NCBI RefSeq assembly: GCF_014649955.1
Contig: NZ_BMUA01000001.1
Coordinates: 248,001-312,000, forward strand
Direction: 5' to 3'
DNA: 64,000 nt
DNA from: Streptomyces violascens
Lineage (GTDB): Bacteria > Actinomycetota > Actinomycetes > Streptomycetales > Streptomycetaceae
The notes under the pieces are model-generated. The model saw only the letters and a program-made list of their open reading frames with translations. It was not told where the DNA came from and searched no databases. Of this stretch, positions 32,086 to 40,056 are shown piece after piece; positions within the stretch are counted from its first letter, which is position 1, and each line of letters begins with the position of its first letter. The translations under genes and the position numbers were made by a program.

Positions 32086-32769
32086 ATGGACAACCGCACC
32101 AAGGCATCGTTCGGGAAACAGGCGGAGGGGCTCACCCTCGACGGCGCCCGCACCATCCTGCTCGTCAGTGTCGGTCAGCGCTATCACGAGGGCGACAAAC
32201 TCAGGGCCACCATCGACCTCATCAACCGGTCCGGGTTCGGCCTGTGCACGATAGCCGTGGCCGACACCCTCCAGCGCAACAACTACCTCGACATGTCCGA
32301 GGACGAGGCACACGCGCACTCGCTGCGCGCCGGGGACGAGTGGCTGACCCGTAACGCCGACACCCTCAAAGGCTTACAGGTCGAGCACGAAGTCCTGCGC
32401 TGGGACGAGGCGCTCGCGCACGAGGACTACGCGGGGCTCAAGAAACTGGTCGAGGACGAATACCACACCAATCCGGTGTACCGGGGAGCGGTCAACTCCA
32501 CCATCGGGAAGTTCATGGAGCGCCTCACCAAGCGCGACGAGGGCGCCGACCTCGAAGCGGCCTTCAACGGCTGCCTGAAGTACCTCATCGAGGAGTGCCC
32601 GATCATCATGCCGCTCTGGGCGGCACAGGGTTACGACACCGTCATCTATCCGCAGCCCATGACCTCGGCCATGGCCATGACGTACGAGATTTTCGTCAAG
32701 CCGTTCCACCCCGGCAAGGGGAACTGGCTGTCCCTGAAGTTCAAGAAGCGCGCGCAGGCCGCGGCGTAG
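32086..32769 (+). CDS. tRNA-dependent cyclodipeptide synthase (XYP type)
   Basis: 227 residues, the usual CDPS length; ATG at 32086. The Rossmann-like start ILLVSVGQRYHEGDKL aligns with AlbC GISAGNSYFS, placing Ser28 as the nucleophile that takes the first aminoacyl group. LKYLIEECP supplies Tyr166 and Glu170 (AlbC Y178/E182), and VIYPQP supplies Tyr188-Pro189 (AlbC 202/203). With Gln31 at the AlbC N40 position these give the X-Y-P signature rather than N-Y-Q. Further support is VADTLQRNNYL and RAGDEWLTRN. The enzyme would use two aminoacyl-tRNAs to form a diketopiperazine; the amino acids cannot be read from sequence alone. It is flanked by a 2OG oxygenase and an MFS pump on the same strand. 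Confidence 0.88.
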   Translation: MDNRTKASFGKQAEGLTLDGARTILLVSVGQRYHEGDKLRATIDLINRSGFGLCTIAVADTLQRNNYLDMSEDEAHAHSLRAGDEWLTRNADTLKGLQVEHEVLRWDEALAHEDYAGLKKLVEDEYHTNPVYRGAVNSTIGKFMERLTKRDEGADLEAAFNGCLKYLIEECPIIMPLWAAQGYDTVIYPQPMTSAMAMTYEIFVKPFHPGKGNWLSLKFKKRAQAAA

Positions 32770-32816
32770 CTCACGCCGCCAAGGACCCGGTACCGGCGCC
32801 CGAGAGATGAGTAGCA

Positions 32817-34382
32817 GTGATCACTGAAGCGAACAGAAAATGGTGGGCATTCACCGGGGTCGGCATCATCAGCTTCCTCGGCTGTATCGACCTCACCATC
32901 GTCAACACGGCAGCACCGGACATCCAGAGCGATCTCCACGCGACGGTCACCGACCTTCAGCTGATCGTCAACATCTTCATCGTCGCCCTCTCCATGTTCA
33001 TGGTGACGATGGGACGGCTCGCCGACACCCATGGGCGGCGGCGCGTCCTCTACGCCGGTACCGCGGTCTTCGGCCTGGCCTCGTTAGGAGCGGGCTTCAC
33101 CACCGACGTCCGCTGGCTCATCGCGTGCCGCTTCGTCCAGGGCGCCGCGTGCGCCGTCCTCTACACCAGTACGAGCGCGATCGTCGCCCATGCCTTCCCC
33201 GAGGAGCAGCGGGGCAAGGCGATCGGCGCGCTGTACGGCGTCAACGGCATCGGCCTGGCCATCGGCCCCATGCTGGGCGGGGTCATCGTCAGCTGGCTGA
33301 ACTGGCACTGGGTGTTCTGGCTGAACGTCCCTCTGGTGGTCATCGCCCTGCTGATCTGCTCGGTCAGTGTCACCGAGTCCCGCAGTGACGACCTGGGCAC
33401 CCGCGTCGACTGGCTGGGGCTGGTCCTCATCACCATCGGCCTGCCCGCCCTCGTCCTCGGCTTCACGCTCGGCGACACCTGGGGCTGGGCCTCGGGCCGG
33501 ATCGTGGGCGCGTTCGCCGTCGGCGTCGTGGCCCTCGTCGCCTTCTACGTGGTCGAGCGCAGGGTCCCCTCCCCCATCATCCAGTTCCACCTCTTCGCCA
33601 ACCGGACGTTCATCAGCGCGATCACCGCCGACTTCTCACTGGCGTTCTTCTACTGCCTGGCGTTCTTCCTCATGCCGCTCTATCTGCACTCGGTGCTGCA
33701 CTACGAGGGTTACAAGACCGGCCTGATGCTGTTGCCGTGCACCGCTGTCGTAGCCGTCCTCTCACCCGTCGTCGGGCGGCTCGTCGACCGGTTCGGGCCG
33801 CGCAAGCTGCTGTGCGTCGGATTCACGGCGTTCGCGCTGTCGGCGCTGTTCCAGTCCCGGTTCAGCGACGACACCGGCATCGCGTACGTCGCCTTCTCCT
33901 TCGTCCTCATGGGCTTCGGCTGGGCCTTCGTCCTCGGCCCAGCCACGGTCGCCGCCCTGTCGTCGGTGCCCGAGCGCCTCGCGGGCACAGCCGTCGGATC
34001 GTCGTGGACCTTCCACAACCTCGGAGGCGCCATCGGGCTCGCGGCCGGCATGGCGGTCTACCGCTGGTCGGCGGAGGACTCGCTCACCGAAAGCCTGGCC
34101 AGGAACCACGTTCCGGGCGGCGACTGGACCCACGAGGTCGTCAGGAACCCCGAGGACGGCATCCAACTGCTCCGCGACCACACCGACCTCGGAGCCCAGC
34201 AGGTCTCCCAGGTCTACGAGTCGCTCTTCGCCCAGGGCAACCAGGCCGCGATGTGGCTGCTCTTCGCCACGTCCGCGATTGCGCTGTGCGTCATCGGGGC
34301 GCTGGGCCTGCGGCGCACGAAGGCGTCGGTTCCCGGCCCCGCTGCGGCAGAGACACAGCCCCTGCACAGCGAGCGGCGGTGA
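32817..34382 (+). CDS. MFS (DHA2/EmrB-type) exporter of the cyclodipeptide cluster
   Basis: 521 residues from GTG 32817. Fourteen membrane helices; motif D1 is ISFLGCIDLTIVNTAAP, motif A is GRLADTHGRRRVLYAG and motif C is GVNGIGLAIGPMLGGVI. The Asp in the first helix (CIDLTIVN) is typical of 14-helix drug:H+ antiporters. A long loop before the last helix (about residues 415-470) is outside-facing. Third gene of the operon, so it most likely exports the oxidised diketopiperazine and gives self-protection, as BcmT does for bicyclomycin. It ends at a perfect hairpin. Confidence 0.92.
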   Translation: MITEANRKWWAFTGVGIISFLGCIDLTIVNTAAPDIQSDLHATVTDLQLIVNIFIVALSMFMVTMGRLADTHGRRRVLYAGTAVFGLASLGAGFTTDVRWLIACRFVQGAACAVLYTSTSAIVAHAFPEEQRGKAIGALYGVNGIGLAIGPMLGGVIVSWLNWHWVFWLNVPLVVIALLICSVSVTESRSDDLGTRVDWLGLVLITIGLPALVLGFTLGDTWGWASGRIVGAFAVGVVALVAFYVVERRVPSPIIQFHLFANRTFISAITADFSLAFFYCLAFFLMPLYLHSVLHYEGYKTGLMLLPCTAVVAVLSPVVGRLVDRFGPRKLLCVGFTAFALSALFQSRFSDDTGIAYVAFSFVLMGFGWAFVLGPATVAALSSVPERLAGTAVGSSWTFHNLGGAIGLAAGMAVYRWSAEDSLTESLARNHVPGGDWTHEVVRNPEDGIQLLRDHTDLGAQQVSQVYESLFAQGNQAAMWLLFATSAIALCVIGALGLRRTKASVPGPAAAETQPLHSERR

Positions 34383-34421
34383 GCGGTCCTTCACCGTCAC
34401 CGTGCTGGGGGTGACACACGG

Positions 34422-34453
34422 GGGCGGGGGCCGACCTGGGTCGGCCCCCGCCC
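34422..34453. terminator. Bidirectional terminator ending the cyclodipeptide operon
   Basis: A perfect 14-bp GC stem (34422-34435 with 34440-34453) and a 4-base loop, 39 bases after the MFS stop and 35 bases before the stop of the convergent secreted-protein gene. Confidence 0.85.
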
Positions 34454-34488
34454 TCTCGTTCAGGAGGCGCAATACTCCTGGCGGGTGC

Positions 34489-36045
34489 TCACCCTCCCGA
34501 CACAGCCGCCGGTACGAAGCCGAGCGGGTGGCGGACCGTTTCCGGGCCGCGGACCCGCGTGCCGAAGACCACCAGTTCGCACGCGCCCGCGGCACGGCAG
34601 TCGATGGTGCGGCCGTCGATGGCGGTGAACGTCGCCGACAGGGTGACCGTCTCGTCCACCCGGCCCGCGTCACTGGTGGCCGGCGGCCTGGAGCGGGGGC
34701 GGCAGCCGAACGTGTCGGTCGAGCCGGTGGCGCACTCCATGATCAGCACGTGGTACTGCGGTTCGTAGCCCTTGCCCGTGGCCCGCACCGCCTGACCGTC
34801 CGTCAGCCCCGTGTCCGGGTCGACCCGCAAGGTGGGCGCCGCCTCCAGCGCCCCGTGCAGGGCGAAGTGCAGCGGCACGGTGGTGAGCAGCGCCCCGGTG
34901 TTGTCGGTCAGGGCGAGCGAGCACGGGTTGCTCGGTGACACCGTGCGGCAGTCGAACTTCCCTGCCGTGGTGCTCAGTTGGGCGTACAGCTTCTTCGGGG
35001 AGAGCTGGTACGTGCCGTCCGGGTACACCCGGAACTGGCGGCCCGTGTCGTCGTCACAGGTGGTCGTGGACGCCGAGGGGCCGCACTCCTTGACCCAGAC
35101 GTAGTCCTTGGGCGGCCCGCCCGCGATGGTGAACTTGACGATGTCGCCGTCCCGGAGGCCGGTGGTGCGGTTCACCTTCAGCTGCGGGCCGGCGGGGGCG
35201 GCGAGCGCGGCCGGTGCCGCTGCCGCTGTCGGGGACATCAGCTGCCACGCGCCCCAGCCGGCGCCGGGAAGCGACTGGTAGATCTCCCACATGCGGTCCC
35301 GGTTCCACTCACGTACTGTCAAGTGGAGCCTGCCGTCAGGGAGTTGCTCCACCGTGCTCGGCTGGCTCAGTCCCACGTTCGGGTCGGGGACCTGACCCGT
35401 GGTCAGCACCGGGCCCCAGCCCGTATCCGCGTTCTGCTGGTGTCGCACCTGCATCGTGCTGCCGGTGTTCGACCCGGAGGCGAAGGCGTCGATGCTGCCG
35501 TCGCGCTCTTTGAACAGGACGACTCCGCCGTGGTACGGGGTCGGGGCGAGCCCGAACGCGTCCGGAGCGCTCCAGCCGCCCGCGCTGTCGTCCTCCACGG
35601 CGTGGCAGAACGTGCCGTACGTGGAGAACAGCAGCTCCAGGTCGCCCGCCGAGTTCTCCATCGCCGTGATGTAGTAGCTCTTCGGGCCCACGGTCGCGGC
35701 GCTCACACGCTGCCAGGCGCCGTACGCGCCGCCCGGCGTGTCCTGTTCGCGGTGCCACACGAAGGGCAGGCCCTTCGTCGCCGTGCTGTCGTAGAAGAGC
35801 TGGAACTGCGCGATCCGGCCGTCCGCGCGATCCACGGAGACCAGGCTGCCGGAGGCAGGCGAACTCGCCAGGCCCTTGGCTCCGGAATCCGTACCGCATG
35901 CGGACGTGGTCGTGGCCGCGGCGGGTGCCGCCTGCGCCACCGCGGGCACCCCGGCCAGTCCCGCGCAGGCGATCGCCACCGCGAGCATGCCCCGCATCAG
36001 CGCCCCGGCTCTCCCGTCCCGCGACGTTCTTCGTCGTAGCCTCAT
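34489..36045 (-). CDS. Secreted propeller protein with two neocarzinostatin-like domains
   Basis: 518 residues from ATG 36045 (GGGAG just upstream). A long signal peptide (RRRTSRDGRAG, then MLAVAIACAGLAGVPAVAQA) is followed by a beta-propeller-like half (DGRIAQFQLFY, GDLELLFST, DGSIDAFAS, DGRLHLTVREW). The C-terminal half has two copies of the neocarzinostatin-family Ig-like fold. The first starts LKVNRTTGLRDGDIVKFTIAG (about 280-395) and the second LRVDPDTGLTDGQAVRATGKG (about 405-515), each with paired Cys. That family includes the apoproteins of chromoprotein enediynes, but many members bind nothing known. No enediyne genes are nearby. Function unknown; extracellular binding is likely. Confidence 0.82.
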   Translation of the reverse strand: MRLRRRTSRDGRAGALMRGMLAVAIACAGLAGVPAVAQAAPAAATTTSACGTDSGAKGLASSPASGSLVSVDRADGRIAQFQLFYDSTATKGLPFVWHREQDTPGGAYGAWQRVSAATVGPKSYYITAMENSAGDLELLFSTYGTFCHAVEDDSAGGWSAPDAFGLAPTPYHGGVVLFKERDGSIDAFASGSNTGSTMQVRHQQNADTGWGPVLTTGQVPDPNVGLSQPSTVEQLPDGRLHLTVREWNRDRMWEIYQSLPGAGWGAWQLMSPTAAAAPAALAAPAGPQLKVNRTTGLRDGDIVKFTIAGGPPKDYVWVKECGPSASTTTCDDDTGRQFRVYPDGTYQLSPKKLYAQLSTTAGKFDCRTVSPSNPCSLALTDNTGALLTTVPLHFALHGALEAAPTLRVDPDTGLTDGQAVRATGKGYEPQYHVLIMECATGSTDTFGCRPRSRPPATSDAGRVDETVTLSATFTAIDGRTIDCRAAGACELVVFGTRVRGPETVRHPLGFVPAAVSGG

Positions 36046-36156
36046 GTACTCCCGCCCCTCTCGGTCGCCCCACCCGGCAGGGGAGAATCCTCTCGACGCA
36101 CGACGCCCACGAACAGCGCGCAATCGGCCAGCGTCACGGGCGAGAACAAGCCGTGG

Positions 36157-36516
36157 TCAGGGACGGTCCCCGTCGGTGTGCGCGCCGTTGCCGGACGGTG
36201 CGGCACGGTGGGCCTCGTCCTGGGCGAGGAGGCCGAGCAAGGAGGCCACGGTGAGGCCGGCCTCGGCCTCGGCGGGGTGCCGCAGGGTCTTTCCCGGCTC
36301 GATCCGGTAGGTATTGCCGCGTCCCTCACGGGCGTGGGAGAGGAAGCCGCTCTGCTCCAGGTCGGAAATGATCTTCTGAACGGCCCGTTCCGTGAGTCTG
36401 CAGCGGGCGGCGATATCTCGGATCCGCGCGTTCTGGTCCTCGGCAATGGTCGCGAGCACACGCGCATGGTTGGTGATGAACGTCCATCCCGTGTGCGGTT
36501 CCGGCACTCCACCCAT
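36157..36516 (-). CDS. Winged-helix (MarR-like) regulator, copy 1
   Basis: 119 residues. The winged helix reads WTFITNHARVLATIAED, RIRDIAARCRLTERAVQKII, DLEQSGFLSHAREGRGNTYRIEPG. It is about 75% identical by eye to the protein at 52837-53217. Here it is divergent from a STAS-ANTAR protein; the other copy precedes a SpoIIE-type phosphatase. No ribosome binding site precedes the ATG, and a -10-like TACGAT ends six bases before it, so the mRNA may be leaderless. A role in the stress/partner-switching network is inferred from these neighbours. Confidence 0.85.
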   Translation of the reverse strand: MGGVPEPHTGWTFITNHARVLATIAEDQNARIRDIAARCRLTERAVQKIISDLEQSGFLSHAREGRGNTYRIEPGKTLRHPAEAEAGLTVASLLGLLAQDEAHRAAPSGNGAHTDGDRP

Positions 36517-36522
36517 GGGCGC

Positions 36523-36528
36523 ATCGTA
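36523..36528 (-). promoter_or_regulatory. -10 box of a probable leaderless promoter
   Basis: On the minus strand TACGAT is followed by six bases and then the ATG, so transcription would begin at or next to the start codon. The paralogue at 52837 has the same arrangement. The -35 region is weak. Confidence 0.4.
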
Positions 36529-36585
36529 GGCCCGCCGGTTCGTGTTGAGGAATACCAGAACTTGGCTTCATGTATCTCTTGACGT

Positions 36586-37359
36586 ATGTCGTCCGGGAGC
36601 GCGAACCTGGGCAGGGAGGAAATGCCGGAGTGCGCAGGGGAGATGGCCATGCCGCACTGTGAAGAGTCCGGGCCCGGGCAGGCGGGCACGTGCACGAGGC
36701 TGGCCGGTTCCACCGGCACGCATCGGCTGACCGGTCTGACGGTCTTCCGTCGCCCCGACGGCGACGGGACCGTCGTCGACGTGTGCGGCGAGCTCGACCT
36801 CGCCACGGACCAACAACTGCGACACGCTCTGGGCGCGGCCCCCGCCGGGTCGGACGGCTCTATCCAACTGGACCTCAGTGGCGTCGAGTTCTGCGGCTGC
36901 TCCGCCCTGAACATCCTGCTGCACATCAGGCAGCCGGCCCTGGACCAACCCCCTGCGGTCCTCGGGCCCGACGGCACCGCAGCCCCCCGCATCGCCCCGC
37001 CGCCGGACGAACCGGAGCCGGGCGCGGACCTCGCCGCCGACCGCGACTGCGCCCCTGACCCCGACATGGATCTCCGGCTCGAACTCGGCCAGCTGCGGCA
37101 GGCGATGGAGAGCCGGGGCACCATCGATCTGGCCCGCGGCATCCTCATGGCCGCTTTCGCCCTCACTCCCGAGGACGCGTGGAAGGTCCTTGTCGTCACC
37201 TCTCAGCACACCAACACCAAACTGCGCCGCCTCGCCGAGCAGGTGGTGGACTCCGCAGGGGGAACGCCGCTGCCCGAGCACGTACGCAAACACCTGTCCG
37301 CCGCGGTCGCCGAGGCCGTGCCCCCGGGGCCCCAGCCTCCTCGGAGTCCCGCGGGCTGA
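36586..37359 (+). CDS. STAS - ANTAR fusion regulator
   Basis: 257 residues from ATG 36586; ATG 36649, six bases after GGGGAG, is the best alternative by ribosome binding site, while codon use upstream of it looks coding. A STAS domain (about 50-125) shows VVDVCGELDLATDQQLRHAL and IQLDLSGVEFCGCSALNILL; the usual DSS/DSSG phospho-site reads GCSA, so phosphorylation may be lost. After an acidic, Pro-rich linker comes an ANTAR domain (about 165-225): LRQAMESRGTIDLARGILM and TSQHTNTKLRRLAEQVV. ANTAR domains bind paired RNA hairpins and prevent termination. The protein would thus couple an anti-sigma-antagonist module to RNA binding. Divergent from the HTH regulator. Confidence 0.88.
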   Translation: MSSGSANLGREEMPECAGEMAMPHCEESGPGQAGTCTRLAGSTGTHRLTGLTVFRRPDGDGTVVDVCGELDLATDQQLRHALGAAPAGSDGSIQLDLSGVEFCGCSALNILLHIRQPALDQPPAVLGPDGTAAPRIAPPPDEPEPGADLAADRDCAPDPDMDLRLELGQLRQAMESRGTIDLARGILMAAFALTPEDAWKVLVVTSQHTNTKLRRLAEQVVDSAGGTPLPEHVRKHLSAAVAEAVPPGPQPPRSPAG

Positions 37360-37362
37360 GCC

Positions 37363-37770
37363 TCAGGACGAGGTCACCCTGATGGGCTGCGCGGCGTACG
37401 TCTGCTCGCGGACCGCGTCGAACACGGCGCCGACCTCCTGCTCGGTCAGCCCCATGGCCATGGCCTCCCGCATCCAGTCGGCGAGTTGGGCCCGCAGCGG
37501 TGACTCGGGGTCGCTCTGCGGGGCGGCCAGGGAGCGGGTGATGAAGGTGCCCGCGCCCTGGCGCACCTCAACGAGGCCGGACCGCTCCAGCTCCCGGTAG
37601 GCCTTGAGCGTGGTGTTCGGGTTGACCTTCGTGTCGGCGGCGACCTGTGCCGCAGTGGGCAGCCGGTCGCCCTCGCCCAACGCCCCCATGCGCAGCGCCT
37701 GCTGCACCTGCTGCACGATCTGGAGGTACGCGGGCACTCCGCTGCGTCGCTCGATGCGGAACACGACCAT
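37363..37770 (-). CDS. GntR-family regulator (YtrA subfamily)
   Basis: 135 residues. The winged helix reads VPAYLQIVQQVQQALRMGAL, LPTAAQVAADTKVNPNTTLKAYRELERSGLVEVRQGAGTF, and a short C-terminal helical tail (LADWMREAMAMGLTEQEV) replaces a large effector domain, as in YtrA. It follows the ABC permease by 33 bases and is the last gene of the operon it probably controls through the palindrome at 39748-39773. Confidence 0.92.
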   Translation of the reverse strand: MVVFRIERRSGVPAYLQIVQQVQQALRMGALGEGDRLPTAAQVAADTKVNPNTTLKAYRELERSGLVEVRQGAGTFITRSLAAPQSDPESPLRAQLADWMREAMAMGLTEQEVGAVFDAVREQTYAAQPIRVTSS

Positions 37771-37803
37771 CGCACCCGCCTCCTTCCCATCCTCTCCGTA
37801 CGG

Positions 37804-38790
37804 CTACAGGGCCGTGCGCCGCGTGCGCAACACGGCCACGGCTACGAAGACCACGCCGGCGCCCACCAGCAGACCTGCCGCGGTCCACTGGAGCGTGGCC
37901 ATCTGGTCGTAGCCGAAGTAGTCCCACACCGAGTTGACGATCCCCAGTTTGGCGCGGCAGGCCTCGGGGGCGGCGTCGTTCACACAGGTACCCCAGCCAT
38001 AGACCTTGCCGGAGGCGGTGCCGACCCACTGGTCGACCTGGACCGCGTCGGTGAGCACCGCGGGGTGCGCGCCGTCGAGGGGGAAAGCTACCCGGCGCGG
38101 GGTGGCCAGCCGGTTCCTGAAGTAGTCGGCCCCCAGGAGCGCGGCCGCCGTGACGAAGAACGTGACGGTCATGGCGGCGACCGCGCGGCGCACGAGGGCT
38201 CCGACGACGATGCCGAGGGTGGTGGTGAACAGGACCAGCGCGGTCAGCACCGGCAGGGAGTTGTCGAAGACCGTGCCGTCGAGCCACGTACTGGACACCA
38301 CGGGTCGGACGGCCCGCCACCACCAGCCGAACAGCGCGCCCAGAACCCCGGTGGTCATCAGGACCAGGCCCAGCGCGAAGCCCAGCTTCCAGAGCAGCCA
38401 GCGCAGCCGGGGCACCGACTGGGTCGACACGAGACGGGCGGTCCCGTGCTCCTGGTCGGCGGAGATGAGCGGGGCGCCGATGAACACGCCGAACAGCAGC
38501 GGCAGATATCCGATGTACCGGGCGACATCGCTGAAGGACCCGTCGAGGCGCTGGACCATGTCGGGGTCGAGGGTGTCGACGGGTTTCGCGGGCCACCCGG
38601 CCGCGTGCAGGGAGTCCAGCATGGTGCCGCGCTCGTGGATGATCCAGGCCGCTCCGATGACGGTCGCCGCGGTGCAGGCGATGAGGGCGGCCCGATGCTG
38701 ACGCACCATCAGCCATGCGAGGCCGCGGAGCCGCCGTCGCCCGGCGAACGAGGTTTCCTGCTGTACGGGGGTGCGGGTGACGGTGCTCAT
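37804..38790 (-). CDS. ABC transporter permease
   Basis: 328 residues; ATG 38790 overlaps the ATPase stop (ATGA). Six membrane helices: AALIACTAATVIGAAWIIH, YIGYLPLLFGVFIGAPLISA, LGFALGLVLMTTGVLGALFG, LPVLTALVLFTTTLGIVVGA, AMTVTFFVTAAALLGADYF and AAGLLVGAGVVFVAVAVL. A loop of about 70 residues before the last helix carries two Cys (TCVNDAAPEACRA), probably a disulfide outside the cell. QEHGTARLVSTQSVPR after helix 2 resembles ABC-2 permeases. It forms an exporter with the ATPase; YtrA-controlled pumps of this kind are often linked to cell-wall stress, which is inference here. Confidence 0.9.
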   Translation of the reverse strand: MSTVTRTPVQQETSFAGRRRLRGLAWLMVRQHRAALIACTAATVIGAAWIIHERGTMLDSLHAAGWPAKPVDTLDPDMVQRLDGSFSDVARYIGYLPLLFGVFIGAPLISADQEHGTARLVSTQSVPRLRWLLWKLGFALGLVLMTTGVLGALFGWWWRAVRPVVSSTWLDGTVFDNSLPVLTALVLFTTTLGIVVGALVRRAVAAMTVTFFVTAAALLGADYFRNRLATPRRVAFPLDGAHPAVLTDAVQVDQWVGTASGKVYGWGTCVNDAAPEACRAKLGIVNSVWDYFGYDQMATLQWTAAGLLVGAGVVFVAVAVLRTRRTAL

Positions 38791-39731
38791 GCCGCGTGCT
38801 CCTCTCGGTGGCCGGGGACGGCGGTCGGGGAGAGCAGCGCGGGCGCCTCCGGGTGGCGGAGGTAGCCGAGCAGCACCTCCTCCAGGCTGGGTTCGGCGAG
38901 CTGCCACGCGGGGTCGAGCGGGGCCTCGTGCCGGACGAGGGCGGTGAACTGGCGCCCTGCGGTGCGGACATCGATCACGGTGTGCGAGGCGAGCGCGTCG
39001 GGCAGGCGGCCGTCGGTGGTGACCCCGGTGACGACGGTGTGCAGCGGCACCAGCTCGTCGGTGTCACCGGCCATCCGGACCCGGCCGCCGGCCATCACCA
39101 GAAGGTAGTCACACATGTGCTCGACCTCGGAGAGCATGTGGGACGACATCAGTACGGTGGTGCCGCGTTCGGCCACCTCCGACATGAGAAGGGAGCCGAT
39201 CTCGTCGCGGGCGAGCGGGTCGAGGTCGGACATCGGCTCGTCCAGGAGCAGCAGCTCGGGCCGTTTGCCGAAGGCGAGCGCGAACGCCACCCGGGTGCGC
39301 TGGCCGCCCGAGAGGCTGCCGATCCTGGCGCTCGGCGCCAGGTTGCCCTCGCGCACGATCCGTTCGGCCACCGCCTGGTCCCAGCCGGGGTTGAGCTCCT
39401 GGCCCATTCGCAGGCACTCCGCCACGGTGAACCGCTTGAACAGCGGCTTGTCCTGGCCGAGGTAGGCGAACCGGGGCATCACTGTCGGGTCGCCCACCGG
39501 CCGCCCGAAGATCCGCAGCTCGCCACGCGTCGGCTCGACGAGCCGGGCCGCGATCCCCAACAGGGTGCTCTTTCCAGCCCCGTTGGGCCCCACCAGGCCA
39601 CAGACGCGCCCGGCCGGAACCCGGAAGGACTCCTCCCGCAGCGCCCACCCCCGGCGGTACTTCTTGCCGAGCCCGCGCGCTTCCAGGGCCCACCGACCGT
39701 CGTCCCCACCAGAAGTGGCCGTGCCGCTCAT
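38787..39731 (-). CDS. ABC transporter ATP-binding protein
   Basis: 314 residues from ATG 39731 (GGGAGGGGGAG upstream). Walker A is GPNGAGKST, the Q-loop is YLGQDKPLF, the signature is LSGGQRTRVAFALA, Walker B is LLLLDEPMSDLDPLARDE and the switch His is in MSSHMLSEVEHM. The last 80 residues form a regulatory extension. First gene of the ATPase-permease-GntR operon. Confidence 0.94.
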   Translation of the reverse strand: MSGTATSGGDDGRWALEARGLGKKYRRGWALREESFRVPAGRVCGLVGPNGAGKSTLLGIAARLVEPTRGELRIFGRPVGDPTVMPRFAYLGQDKPLFKRFTVAECLRMGQELNPGWDQAVAERIVREGNLAPSARIGSLSGGQRTRVAFALAFGKRPELLLLDEPMSDLDPLARDEIGSLLMSEVAERGTTVLMSSHMLSEVEHMCDYLLVMAGGRVRMAGDTDELVPLHTVVTGVTTDGRLPDALASHTVIDVRTAGRQFTALVRHEAPLDPAWQLAEPSLEEVLLGYLRHPEAPALLSPTAVPGHREEHAA

Positions 39732-39747
39732 GCTCCCCCTCCCACTC

Positions 39748-39773
39748 GATTCCACTAGTCAACTAGTGGAATC
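39748..39773. promoter_or_regulatory. Perfect GntR (YtrA-type) operator
   Basis: GATTCCACTAGT (39748-39759) and ACTAGTGGAATC (39762-39773) are perfect 12-base inverted arms around CA. The site is 17 bases upstream of the ATPase start, overlapping where the promoter must lie. Autoregulation by the GntR protein encoded last in the operon is the natural reading. Confidence 0.8.
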
Positions 39774-40056
39774 ATGGTGTTCGTGGCGCGAGCCTGTCAA
39801 TCCGCTCCAGCCGGGAGCGGTCGGGCGGAGCCGCGCGGGGGCATCGCGGACAGGCCTGCAACGCGGCCGGAACGCAACAGAGTGCGCGCCGCAAACGCGC
39901 GCGAATCATTCAACTTGACCAGACCATTGCAACGTCCTGTTCATGATTCAAAGGTCCCTTGTCCCAACTCGCCGTGTAGTGCAGACTTTTACCTCCGAGA
40001 AAGCTCACAGAACAACGGGCCGATCGGATCCGCCGCTCTACCGTGAGGAACTTCCC
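39774..40056. other. Leader region before the flavin reductase operon
   Basis: No gene seen. GAATCAT (39903-39909) and ATGATTC (39943-39949) form an inverted pair around a TTGACC at 39914-39919, which may mark a regulated promoter. GAGGAA at 40045-40050 is the ribosome binding site for the TTG start at 40057. Confidence 0.4.

Noticed and set aside
30598..34382. Bicyclomycin cluster
   Set aside because: Only one 2OG oxygenase and no P450 accompany the CDPS, and the CDPS signature is XYP with the trio of regulators replacing the known gene set.
34489..36045. Enediyne chromoprotein apoprotein with a linked enediyne pathway
   Set aside because: No enediyne polyketide synthase or tailoring genes are in the window; the protein is a large multi-domain secreted protein, not a single-domain apoprotein.
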